Origin: Anarhynchus alexandrinus
Lineage: Eukaryota > Chordata > Aves > Charadriiformes > Charadriidae
Length of the DNA stretch: 64,000 nt
NCBI GenBank assembly: GCA_008711295.1
Contig: VUYV01000289.1
Span: 713,532-777,531 of the forward strand
Direction of reading: 5' to 3'
Position numbers and translations under genes: made by a program. The notes under the pieces were generated by a model. The model was given only the letters and a program-made list of their open reading frames with translations, was not told where the DNA came from and did no database searches. Below, piece after piece: positions 13,001 to 22,988 of the stretch (positions are counted from its first letter, which is position 1; the number at the start of each line of letters is the position of its first letter).

Positions 13001-14884
13001 GTTAGCTAATTTAGAATACACTTTCATGAAATGAACCCAATTAACCTGCCTGTAGTATATTTCATATTAATTTCGAAGTCCTTTCACTGAAACTTGTTAT
13101 TAGTTTAAAATTCTATATCCATCTGGGAAGTATTAAAAAGTGCTTAGGTTTGTTTCATAATAAGTCTTAAATTCCCATTAAAATTACCGTTTAAAGTCTT
13201 CCTCAGCTATTTCTTACGTTAGAAAAAATCTGAATTAACTGTATGGGAAAAGAAAATACTGTGGTTTTTTCCAAATAATTTTTTGTTCTTCATTACCCAC
13301 GGACATTAATGGAGTTTTAATTTGTTGTTACACCAAAGTTTTACACTTCATTAAATCTCTGTGCCAATGATTACGGGCCTTATTGATTTCCTGTCTTTTT
13401 AGGTATTCAAGAGCTCTTCAGGGCTTGTCTCCCCCTGGATTATTTTTCTCACATTGAGATGCCAAGAGAGGTTGAAAGCATTTAAGCTTTCTGTAATACA
13501 TTCACATCTTCTTTACCATGTTACAATTAATTAGGTGGACTGACAAGACATTTTTTTCCCATGCATAGAATAGTACAGCATTTCCTATGATGATTCTTCT
13601 ATAGCAAAAGATTTAAAAAACCCTCAGTGGTCTTACAATATGCAACAGGGTACATTTGCAACACAAAGATTTAGCTCTTGCATTAATTCGGAGCAAAACC
13701 AAAAAATAGTTAGACAGATGAGGATTGTACAGCATTAATATTCAAAATCAAGGAAAGGGTTTAAGCAGCTAAAACAGAGCACAGGTAGATAATAGTTGCC
13801 TAAATATAAAATACCGATTCCTTTTAGTTTATCGGCTACCTAATCACGTAAGTGTCTAAACTCACTAGGCATGCCTGATTTGACCTAAAAGCTTCATAGA
13901 AGTGCAATTCTGTACTGTGTGTAGGTCTGGAGCAGACCAAGCCCAAGCATGCTGGAAACTAAACTAGTCTACAGTATGTGAGATCCAAAAACTTGGCAGG
14001 ATAGACCTATTTCTTTTGGAGGACTGCAAGTTCTTAGGACATATTGACAGAAGAAGAACTGTAACAGAGCTGTAGCAAGTAATATTTTTTTCCCCAAAAA
14101 GCTTTCTGGAATGTTATTTTGTCAGATTATATTTCAAAATGTATGGGATAATTTTCCACCTTTCCTGCTGAATCTGGGAAGCTGTGTAATAAGCAATGTA
14201 ACATATATAGGCTAGCAAAATAAAATCCAAAAACCAGAAAACCCAGGAAATAACAAGGAGCCTTATCTCTGGCCAGACAGTTAGAACCATCAGCTGTGAG
14301 AAACGAGTCCAGTGTTTGGATATGGATTCCTTTCAGAGCGATTTTACTGCCTCATTTCTGTTACTGTGACATGTTAAAACAGTCTTTGTACTTGGCTGGT
14401 GGAGCACTCCCTCAAACACTGTATTGCAGGGATAAGAATTGCCTCTCAATGAAGAGAAAATTACACCCAGGCTTCACCTTTAGTGTGCAAGTGCTTTAAC
14501 TGCTAAGCTATCATACAAAACAAGATTAGTGTTGTCATACACTCTTCATACTTTAGGTAGACGTAAGTTTGATTGAGTTGTATTACTTAGGCAAATCTCG
14601 GAACAAGACTTCAACAACTCAGTTGCAAACAAAAGGGATTTAATATGGCTAAACTCAGGTCTGTTCTTAGAAAAGCATGTCAGTTTACAAAGCTAACCCA
14701 ATTTGCAGTTTTGTACTTTACCTTCACACAGAGCCAACTCTTCCATGAGGAATGCGTAGGTAGTCAGCATGCCAACATTTGTCTGCATCACCCTGTTGCA
14801 TTGATGTGGCACTTTAAATATGCAGAAGTCACGCTTATTATTTTTTATATCTAGACTTAGACTTTTACTGGATTAAAAAGTATA
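10003..14884. other. Unique AT-rich DNA, no gene recognised
   Basis: Nearly 5 kb with no recognisable gene, repeat family or long open frame. The longest open stretches are under 90 codons and have no coding signature. The segment at about 12780-13230 reads as more complex sequence and could be a conserved noncoding element, but that cannot be judged without alignment. Confidence 0.55.
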
Positions 14885-15010
14885 AAATCACAGAATCATT
14901 CCGTCTGGAAGGGACCTTACAAGGTCTCCAGACAAACCTCCTGCTCAAAGAAGGGTGATCTCAGAGATCAGATTAAGACCTTATCAATCTGGGCCTTGAA
15001 AATCATTAAA
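14885..15010 (-). mobile_element. CR1 LINE, older 3' end fragment
   Basis: The plus strand begins aaatcacagaatcattccgt, followed by ctggaagggacctt and a diverged match to the CR1 3' region (cctcctgctcaaagaagggt, then a segment ending cttgaaa). The tail has only one and a half repeat units and many substitutions, so this is an older subfamily or an old insertion. It lies on the minus strand and is non-coding. Confidence 0.8.
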
Positions 15011-17059
15011 CAAAAAACTTGAACATCTAAGTAGGTGAGTATAACTTCACTTCTTTTCCACAAATTCGCTGAGGAATAACTTTTATTGTTCTTTATTTAG
15101 TCAAAATCCTCAGTCACCGTGTATTTTGGTTAGTAAGAGGTGAATGACTGAAGAATGTGACTTAGAGGTAATAATCAAGCATATCAAAAGGCTTCCTTAG
15201 TTTAGGATTGGTTAATTATGTCCAGTTTTACAAAACTGGAAATAATTGATTGACTTTTTAAAAGTTTATGTAATAGTTCTAAAGGCTTATGGCATCTATA
15301 ATGAACTCCCAGCTGCCCTGTTTCATTTTTTTTTCCACACTGTTCTTCATCAGTAACATGCTAAGTTTATTTTATTGTGTGGTTTTGGTACGAATTACTT
15401 CTGTGTAGTCTTTTATTTTCTCTTTTATGTTATGTAACTCAGTGTAACTCAGAAAGATACCTTGCTACAAATGTGCTTTTTATCTCATCTCTAAACTTCT
15501 GAAGTATATCACTTTGAACTATGAGTGACTATTTAGCAAAGTTGTTGAGGATTGAAAATTCTTAGATCTGCCCTCCTTTACTTAAATCTTTGTACTCAGT
15601 GTTCATGATCATTACTTTCTGAACACAAGTCTCCTTACCTGAAAACATTCAAATCCATCCATCCTGGACTATAAGGTATTATTAACCCCAGGCTATCATA
15701 AAATCTGATATATCTTTTCTTGCTAATTTTATCTTTCTGTCAGTGTTTAATCAGATCCTTCTGTATTTTTTTCTTTATAAAGAATTTCAACAAATAATTG
15801 CACTCTGATGCATTCTTATGCAGCAAGAATAATCCTTTAATTATACCTGTAAAACTAATATTTCACTTTAAATTCATAAAGCAATATAGACCTCTTAGGA
15901 AAAAAGTGGGGGAATACATTACAAAATATTCCACTGGTATTTTAAAACTCCATAATAACTGCTGTGATAGACGACTCAGTCTTTGATTTCTTATGAGAGA
16001 GATTAAATCAGAGCACGTAAAAGCATTATTAGGTATGCCAGTATTTAGGATACATTTGGATTAAGTTCTATAGAAAACCCTGTTTAGTGTCACAGCACAT
16101 GCAACTTTATGGCATCAAAACCTGATAATAATAGCATTGTATTGCTCAGGACAACAGAAATGATGTATGATGTCATTTGCCTCAGACCTGTCCCTTCAAA
16201 TCCAGCCTAGTTTACTAGTGTTAGAATATTAGCGGTTTACAAATACCCACAAGCTATCCAATATCAAATTCCTTGGCATTCTCAGTTGCCTTCCTCGTGG
16301 ACAAGTGTACAGACCATAACTGGCAGTTCTACTGGCAAATGAGAAGAGGCTGAAGACCGAGTAATTGGGGAAGATAAACTCTGGTCTCTTTAGATGCAGC
16401 ATTTCTAATTTGTGGACTAAGCCTTGAGAAGACAAGAATTTTCTTTTGGAATGTTTATATATCTACTTCATTCCCACAGGTATTCTAAATAAATTCCCAT
16501 TCTAGAGAAATTAGAACTTTTATGAACAACAATACAAATCTTTCTGGATGTTAGTATCAAGAACTAACCAAGACCAAATTGTTATCTGGTCTTCAAACAA
16601 AGTGGATGTTGAGCCCTATATAATCTAGGATTAGAAATATTAAGAAAATCAATTTTTTTCATGCAAGAAAAATATGGCTTTTAAAATTTTTTTTTCTTCT
16701 ACAAATCATAAGGAAAAGTCAGAGACCTTAGATTTTTCAGATGGGCAGCTTACTAGAAAAAAAAATTTTGCAAGTAGAGTATGTATGTACTTTAGTTTGC
16801 TGGCACAAATGGTCTACTAAATGTCATATTTCCTCGATTATCAGAAACCAAAGAAGACAAGACACTTCCAGGGAATCTGTGGAGCCAGACAAGACCCCAG
16901 TGGTGCCATATTTGTAATTTAGCTAGAAACACTGACAGGTGTTCTTCAAGAAAATATTTTTAAGAAGGCATCTATTGTAGAGGAATTACTTAAAAATCAT
17001 TATTTCTGCCCAGTTTGCTTATGAAAATGTTATAAAGACAATACTACAAAGTTATTTAA
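15011..17059. other. Unique AT-rich DNA
   Basis: No gene or repeat recognised. Ordinary AT-rich sequence with frequent stops. Confidence 0.55.
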
Positions 17060-18130
17060 GGTCAATGTATTGTCACACCTGCTATTTCTTCCCTACTTAT
17101 GAAGCTAACTATCCTTAAGAAGTAGGAAATTATCTTGTCCTGATATGTTCATTTATAGACAAATACATGTTGGGTACTTAGTGTTTTATTATCCTATAAG
17201 TATATAAATAACGTCTTAATATTTTTCCTAGTATAACCTCAAACACCACAACTAAACCAACTGACCTATGATTCTACAGGCACTGCTTTTCTTCCCTTTA
17301 TTAAAGAGAGATACAATGTCTTTCCTTCACCTTCTCTCAGTGTTCTCTTTCTTCCAATGATCTTTCCAGTCTCCATAAGATCTCAGGATAAAAACCAAAA
17401 TCCAAAGATAGGTTAGGCCTCTTTTTCAGAATTAATGGGCAAAGTGTTATCAGATCTTTCTCTTTGAATAATTTAATTTATTAGGATTGGTTTTGATCTT
17501 TTCTTTCCCTCTTCTGGCATTTATTTTTATCCTCTCAATTATTTTTTTTTTAATTTTGTGTGCGCTGAGTATCTGATCATAACCTTTTTTGTAAAAAACA
17601 CAGGTAAAAAAAGTTCCTTTAATTTTTTAGCTCTTCAGAGTAGTCCACTTGAATGCTCTCCCTCCATGGTAAGTAATGGAACTGGACTTCCTTTTGTTCT
17701 TCTTCTTAGCATCTACTGTATTATCATCTTTTAGCGCTGTTTTTAATGTTCTTGGAGAACTGCAACTCTTTTCTCTCCTGAACCTTTCTGACTTTATCCT
17801 TGCATACTTGCCCTATTTCTTTATACTCATCTTTAGTAATACATTATTGCTTCTACTTTGTGAACAACCTTTTTGATTTCAATGTCATCAAACTACTACT
17901 GAAGGAGTCAAATACACCTCTTATGCTTTACTCTTGCCTGTGAAATGAATTAATTAGCTGTTGTGTATATAGGACTTTTTAGTGAGTGTCAGCTTACTGT
18001 ATTCCCTTTTGCTACATAATTTTTTTCCAAAGAGAAGTTAAATATTTGACTTATTGAGGTCAGCTTTTGAAAGTATATTATTTTCCTTTCCAATCCCATT
18101 TCTTATTAAACGCTTCCACAAAAATTACTT
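17060..18130 (-). mobile_element. Probable ancient CR1/L3-like LINE, RT region
   Basis: Heavily diverged, but the order of blocks on the plus strand matches antisense text typical of old sauropsid CR1/L3 LINEs. A block reading aaaccaactgacctatgatt at about 17254 corresponds to the segment before RT motif NYRPVSLT. A later block at about 17597 (aaaaaaagttcctttaattt) matches the region upstream of the RT, and another at about 18057 (aggtcagcttttgaaagtat) matches still further upstream. All are in the order expected for a minus-strand element. No frame is open. The call rests on remembered family patterns and needs a repeat-library search. Confidence 0.4.
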
Positions 18131-18236
18131 TCAGTATTCACGTTCTTAGGTTCTTCCATTTTTAAATCAGAAAAAAAATCAATTTAGCTAAATAGTATCT
18201 CTTTATAATTTCTTCCACTCACTGAACTGAAATGTT

Positions 18237-18490
18237 AAACTGGAAGGAACTTCCCATGTCACTGAATCTAGTCTATTGCAGATGACAAGCCTTACAACTG
18301 CTCTTCTAGACTGATCCATCTCTGTCTTAAATAGCTTGTTTTTTAATCCTATAACTGATATTAGAAAGTTGTTCTAGAACCTTACCTTCTTCTAATTTAC
18401 AACCTAACTGTGCTTGTTACATAACCCTAATTCTTGTGCATATAATTCTTTATTCTTTATTCTGCTTATTTCTTGTCCTTCATGTTGCCT
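18237..18490 (-). mobile_element. Probable ancient CR1/L3-like 3' region
   Basis: The plus strand reads ctggaaggaacttcccatgt, then a block resembling the C-terminal RT/3' UTR antisense text (ctgtcttaaatagcttgttt, gatattagaaagttgttcta) and a T-rich stretch ending ttcttgtcc. This matches the pattern of old amniote CR1/L3 tails. It may be a separate copy from the block just upstream, because the RT part lies to its left and not its right. Strongly decayed and non-coding. Confidence 0.4.
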
Positions 18491-20771
18491 CTCTCTTCCT
18501 TTAACAAGTTATCATCAACACATTTTAAGAAGATACTGAGCTTTATGTTTACTATATTGTATTTTTCAAACAGAAGATTTAAAAATTTAAAATGCTATTA
18601 TATCTTGTCTGATCACTGTTAATTTTTTCCCCACATCCTCCTTGCTTTCTTTTTCTCTTTTGGCTTTTTTTTTTTTTTTTCACTTTCTCCACAAGCATTC
18701 AACAGGTCATCTCATCTCCATCTGAACTCAGAATAAGCATTTACTTTCTTGGTATATAGTATTGTGTTTTCACGTTTTTTCCTGATGGGACAGCTGCATA
18801 AATCTCAGGAAATTTTTTGTGTTTTCTGGGATCTTGGTTCTAGTTGGACTTTCGCATCCTTCATTTTTGTCGTATTATATTTCTAGCAGTGGAGTCAAAT
18901 CAACAAAAGACTGGATTCAAGTTTGAATTTCTTTAAAGCTAAGTTCCCATTACTAAGGAAGTTTGACATCTGGGTTTTGGCAGTACTTGAATCTTTTGCT
19001 AAAGTTGGGGTCAGCTTCTGGTCATTAAAGCCCGTGTAAGTCCATTTACATTTGTTCCAGATTTGCGTCAGTGTTGATGTAATCAAATGATGTCTCATTG
19101 AAATTAGCTGCTAAAACCTGGAGAGTCTTTTAGGGTCATTTCAGATAAAGATTTTCCAACTCTCTGAAATCATGATGGAAAATACTTCTACAGCATTCAT
19201 TTATATGTATATGACTGGGATGAATACAGGATAAAATTTAACTCATTCGTTTACATAACTGCAGTCACTACAGGGATAAAAATCCCTGTATAACATTAGG
19301 TACTAAATGAAGCAGAGGAAAGAATTACATTACATTAAATTAAAAAAAAAATACAAATAGCAATGTAGTTAATTACATTTTAATTCAACTGTCTTAGTTA
19401 GCATTAAAGCTGTACCTGTGGGAAGATTTCTTTAGCATCTCTCACACCAGCTGAAAAAATCCAACCAAGTAATTTGTCTATAAATCATCCCAGCATGAAA
19501 CAAACAAGCAAATAAATAAATACTGGACAATATGCCATTAGTTTACCTCCTAGAATCTGAAAATGACTCTAAACTGCTCAAGCATAAGTACCTAATGTGC
19601 ATACTCAGCTTTGAATTTCTAAATGTCATTTACCATTCTGCTTTTTTGGAAAATAATCTTTGGTGAAGTAGAGTCAGTGGAAAACATAAGAGGTTTTTCA
19701 GACAATACTTGCACCTTTGAATAATAAGTTATTAAAATTATTATCTTTTATAGAATGATTTCTAGAAAATGATGGGAGTTTTAAGTATATATGATTTACT
19801 CACAGCTAGTGTTTCTGGGAAATCCAGGAAAAGAAAAGAGTGAAGACAATTTAGGCTGTTTTTTCAGCCTACGGAATTTAGACTTTCCTTGTTGAGACAG
19901 AATGACCACACAAGAATACATTCTCTTTATCAGTCAAGTGTGAGGTCACACTGCCTCCTGTTCTGAACTCCAGACCAGTTCAGAGTGAAGGAAGACTGTC
20001 AGGGCCTTAATGCAAGCTCCAGTCTTCTTTGAGGTGCACTGTCTGGATCGGGCCTAAGCATAGCCAGCTGTGCTACAGCCCAATATATCAGCAGATATTT
20101 TCGCTTTAGGACTTCCACAGAACAGCGTGGAGTCTTGTACTGGGTATAAATGTCAGGGTTTGGGCAGTGGAGGCTGAAAGGACTGAGAACAACGTGTGGC
20201 AAGAAGAAGGGGAGTTGAGACAGTTTGTGTCTTTTTCGTTTCTCAATACATGTCAGTAATTAAAAGCTAATGTTAATTGGCTATAAATTAAATTGAGTGA
20301 AATTTCCCAAATTAAGACTTTTTTTTCCAGCAACAGAGCAGTGAGCTCATACTACATTTAGGCCAAATCAAAAAGGTGAATGGAAAAAAGTAAGGTCATG
20401 AGACTTACCATTCTTGAGCCTGGCCATATTGTCCTCTGGCAGTGTAGTTAGAGCTCTAGTATTCTGTAGCTGTGCCACATAAGTAATCAGAGATAACCAT
20501 AGTTAATTATGGATTAGTAGCCACGCAAATATTCAGTGGTGCTTGTTCTCCTGAGAGGTTATCAAAGAGAAAATTATAATACAACTTTTAGAACAATTAC
20601 AGTTTTCGCTAGCATTTGAGGAAAGCACAGCATGAAGTTTAATACTAAGCCACACAGTGGTAATGAATGCATTTTCTGTCCTGCTTCCATGAGCAGCAAT
20701 GGTGCTGTTCATTCGCTCTTATATGACATTAATACCAGCTAATGACAGTAATGCTAGCACTGGTAGGTTCC
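18491..20771. other. Unique AT-rich DNA
   Basis: No gene recognised. Contains a T16 run at 18665-18680 and a perfect short hairpin at 19269-19290 (see findings). The area at about 19950-20200 is slightly richer in G+C but shows no family resemblance. Confidence 0.55.
19269..19290. repeat. Perfect 9-bp inverted repeat
   Basis: tacagggat and atccctgta form a 9-bp perfect stem with a 4-base A loop. Function unknown. Single short hairpins of this size can arise by chance. Confidence 0.7.
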
Positions 20772-20803
20772 TAGACGCTGAGATGTGACTGTATCAGCGT
20801 CTA
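20772..20803. repeat. Perfect 10-bp inverted repeat next to CR1
   Basis: tagacgctga and tcagcgtcta form a perfect 10-bp stem around a 12-base loop. Each arm contains a CpG, which is rare in the surrounding AT-rich DNA. It lies about 8 bases left of the 13-base direct repeat that borders the long CR1 insertion. Confidence 0.75.
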
Positions 20804-20810
20804 ATGACAC

Positions 20811-20823
20811 TAGTTTAGTAAAT
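20811..20823. repeat. 13-bp direct repeat, left copy
   Basis: tagtttagtaaat at the left border of the long CR1 block. An identical copy lies at 22976-22988. The last three bases overlap the start of the CR1 tail (aatcatagaatc). It may be a target-site duplication. Confidence 0.6.
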
Positions 20824-20867
20824 CATAGAATCATTGAATAGTTTGGGTTGGAAGGGACCTTTAAAGG

Positions 20868-21392
20868 TCATCTAGTCCAACCTCCCTTGCAGTGAGCTGG
20901 GACATCTTCAACTAGATCATGTTGCTCAGAGCCCTGTCCAACCTGATCTTGAATGTTTCCAGGGATGGGGCATCTACAGCCTCTCTGGACAACCTGGTCC
21001 AGTGTTTCACCACAGTCATGGTAAAAAAGTTTTTTCCTTATATCTAGTCTAAATCTTCCTTCTTTTAGTTTAAAGCAATTACCCCTTGTCCTATTGCAAC
21101 AGGCCCGGCTAAACAGTTTTTCCGCATCTTTCCTGTAGGCCCCCTTTGAGTACTGAAAGGCTGCAATAAGGTCTCTATGAAGCCTTCTCTCCTCCAGGCT
21201 GAATAACCCCAACTCACTTAGCCTGTCCCCACAGGAGAGGTGCTCCAGCCCTCTGATCATTTTTGTGGCCCTCCTCTGGACCCACTCCAACAGGTCTGTG
21301 TCTTTCCTGTGCTGAGGGCTCCAGAGCTGGGTGCAGTACTCCAGGTGAGGTCTCACCAGAGTGGAGTAGAAGGGCAGAATCACCTCCCTCAA
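20868..21392 (-). pseudogene. CR1 reverse transcriptase, C-terminal fragment
   Basis: A 174-codon open frame of which about the first 120 residues match the CR1 RT C-terminus: [20 protein letters not shown], the [14 protein letters not shown] segment and the LGLFSLEERRL segment, up to FRLDIRKK. After that the frame shifts, and the last ~50 residues are out-of-frame translation of the CR1 end, so the normal C-terminus is lost. The preceding part of the RT continues in another frame at 21393-21459. In a functional CR1 this region belongs to the thumb and C-terminal domain of ORF2. No host function is inferred. Confidence 0.85.
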
Positions 21393-21695
21393 ACGGCTGG
21401 CTGCGCTTCTTTTGATGCAGCCTAGGATGTTGTTGGCTTTCTGGGCTGCGAGTGCTCATTGTCAGCTCATGTCCAGCTTTTCATCCACTAATACTCCCAA
21501 GTCCTTCTTGGAAGGGCTACTCTCAGTCCCTTCATCCCCTAGCCTGCTTTGATTCTTTGGGATTGCCCCGACCCAGGTGCAAGACCTTGCACTTGGCTTT
21601 GTTAGACCTCATGAAATTCACATGGGCCTACTTCTCGAGCTTGTCCAGGTCCCTGTGGATGACATCCTGTCCCTCAGGTGTGTCAACCACACCGC

Positions 21696-21881
21696 TCAGC
21701 TTGGTGTCATCTGAAAACTTGCTGAGGGTGCACTCAGTTCCACTATGTGATTGATGAAGATATTGAACAGTACTGGTCCCAATACAAACCCCTGAGGGTC
21801 ACCACTTGTCACCAGTCTCCATCTGGACATTGAGTCATTGACCATTACCCTCTGGATGCAACAATCCAACCAATTCCTCAT
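21696..21881 (-). pseudogene. CR1 reverse transcriptase, palm fragment
   Basis: This 61-codon frame covers RNWLD, a [19 protein letters not shown] segment (the conserved GxPQGS-LGP-LFNI block of LINE RTs, with V-to-D and S-to-F changes) and then runs out of frame before the catalytic aspartates. The F-S-D-D box lies in the neighbouring frame at 21705-21716. The change from the usual FADD/YADD and the frameshift make it non-functional. Confidence 0.85.
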
Positions 21882-22680
21882 CCCCCAAACAGTCCACCAA
21901 GTCCATACCTCGCCAATTCAGAGAGAAGGATGTTGTGGGAGACTGTGTGAGAGGCCTTATAGAAGTCCGGATGGACAACATCTGTAGCTCTTCCCTTGTC
22001 CACTGGTGTAGTCACTCCATCATAGAAGGCCATGAAGTTGGTCAGGCAGGACTTGCCCTTGGTGAAGCCATGCTGGCTGTCTCAATCACTTCCCTGTCCT
22101 CCCTGTGCCTTAGCATAGCTTCCCCGAGGATCCGTTCCACAACCTTCCCGGGCACAGAGGTGAGACTGACAGGTCAGTAAGCTTCCAGGGTCCTCCCTTC
22201 TACCCTTTTTAAAAAGGGGTGAAAAGATTCCCCTTATTACAGTCACCAGGCACTTCACCTGACTGCCATGACTTTTCAAATATCATGGAGAGTGGCTTGG
22301 CAGCTACATCAGCCAATTCCCCCAGGACTCTGGGATGCATCTCATAGTCCCGTAGACTTCTGTATGTTCAGACTCCTCAGGTGGTCACAGACCTGATCTT
22401 CTTTTACAGTGGTGGGAGGGACTTTGCTGCACCAGTCCCTGTCTTGTGATCCATCCACTCAAGACGTGGGGGAACAAAGGTTGCCAGTGAAGACTGTGGC
22501 AAAAACGTTGTTGAGCACCTCAGTCATCTCCTCGTCTGTCGTTACCAATTTGCCAGTCTTGTTCATTAAGGGGGTACACTTTCTTTGACCTTCCTTTTCT
22601 GGCTGATGTACCTATAGAAACTCTAATTTCAACCCTTATTTCAAAGGGTTTATTTGGTGTAGATTCTAAGAACTACCTTT

Positions 22681-22697
22681 CACAGAATCATAGAATC
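22681..22697 (-). mobile_element. Isolated CR1 tail remnant
   Basis: cacagaatcatagaatcag is the CR1 tail repeat, but no CR1 body follows it on the right. It sits between the long CR1 copy and a second copy of the same RT segment. It may be the 3' end of a very short insertion or of a rearranged copy. Confidence 0.45.
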
Positions 22698-22871
22698 AGA
22701 ACTTAGCTGAATTTGAATTAAGGATATTTTTATTTCATTATTTTGAAATTTTATCAGTAAATAAATTGTTCAAAATTACAGTGCTTTTATACTGAAGTAA
22801 GAGTTTACACTTGAATGTTGTATAAAATATTAAACTCAGTCACAGCCATGTGAATAGGGACGATTTATAAA

Positions 22872-22975
22872 ATGTTGTTGAGTACATCAGCTGTCTTCTC
22901 TGACTGGTTGTTACCAGTTTGCCATCAGGGGCGTTACGCTTTCTTTGACCTTCCCTTTCTTGCTGACATACCTGA
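22872..22975 (-). mobile_element. Second copy of CR1 segment upstream of RT
   Basis: This segment repeats, with divergence, the sequence at about 22505-22615: gttgttgag, a gttaccag-tttgcca block, and the shared text ctttctttgaccttcc followed by a ctgac-tacct block. It lacks a CR1 3' end, which is unusual because CR1 truncations remove the 5' side. Its right edge ends exactly where the right copy of the 13-base direct repeat begins. Confidence 0.75.
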
Positions 22976-22988
22976 TAGTTTAGTAAAT
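22976..22988. repeat. 13-bp direct repeat, right copy
   Basis: tagtttagtaaat, identical to 20811-20823. It lies immediately right of the second CR1 segment, so the two copies bracket the whole 2.15 kb CR1 block. Confidence 0.6.

Larger units (their letters stand above)
20821..22622 (-). mobile_element. CR1 LINE, long 5'-truncated copy (about 1.8 kb)
   Basis: The longest CR1 copy in the window, on the minus strand. Reading from its 3' end it has the tail unit, the 3' UTR, the C-terminal RT region, the palm core with a [12 protein letters not shown] segment, the region of the SLTSVPGK motif, and the region coding for an LYRYI-type segment just upstream of the RT. The endonuclease and ORF1 are missing. 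Several frameshifts and stops break the frame. The catalytic box, usually FADD or YADD, reads F-S-D-D at 21705-21716. It is a dead copy, moderately diverged. Confidence 0.93.
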
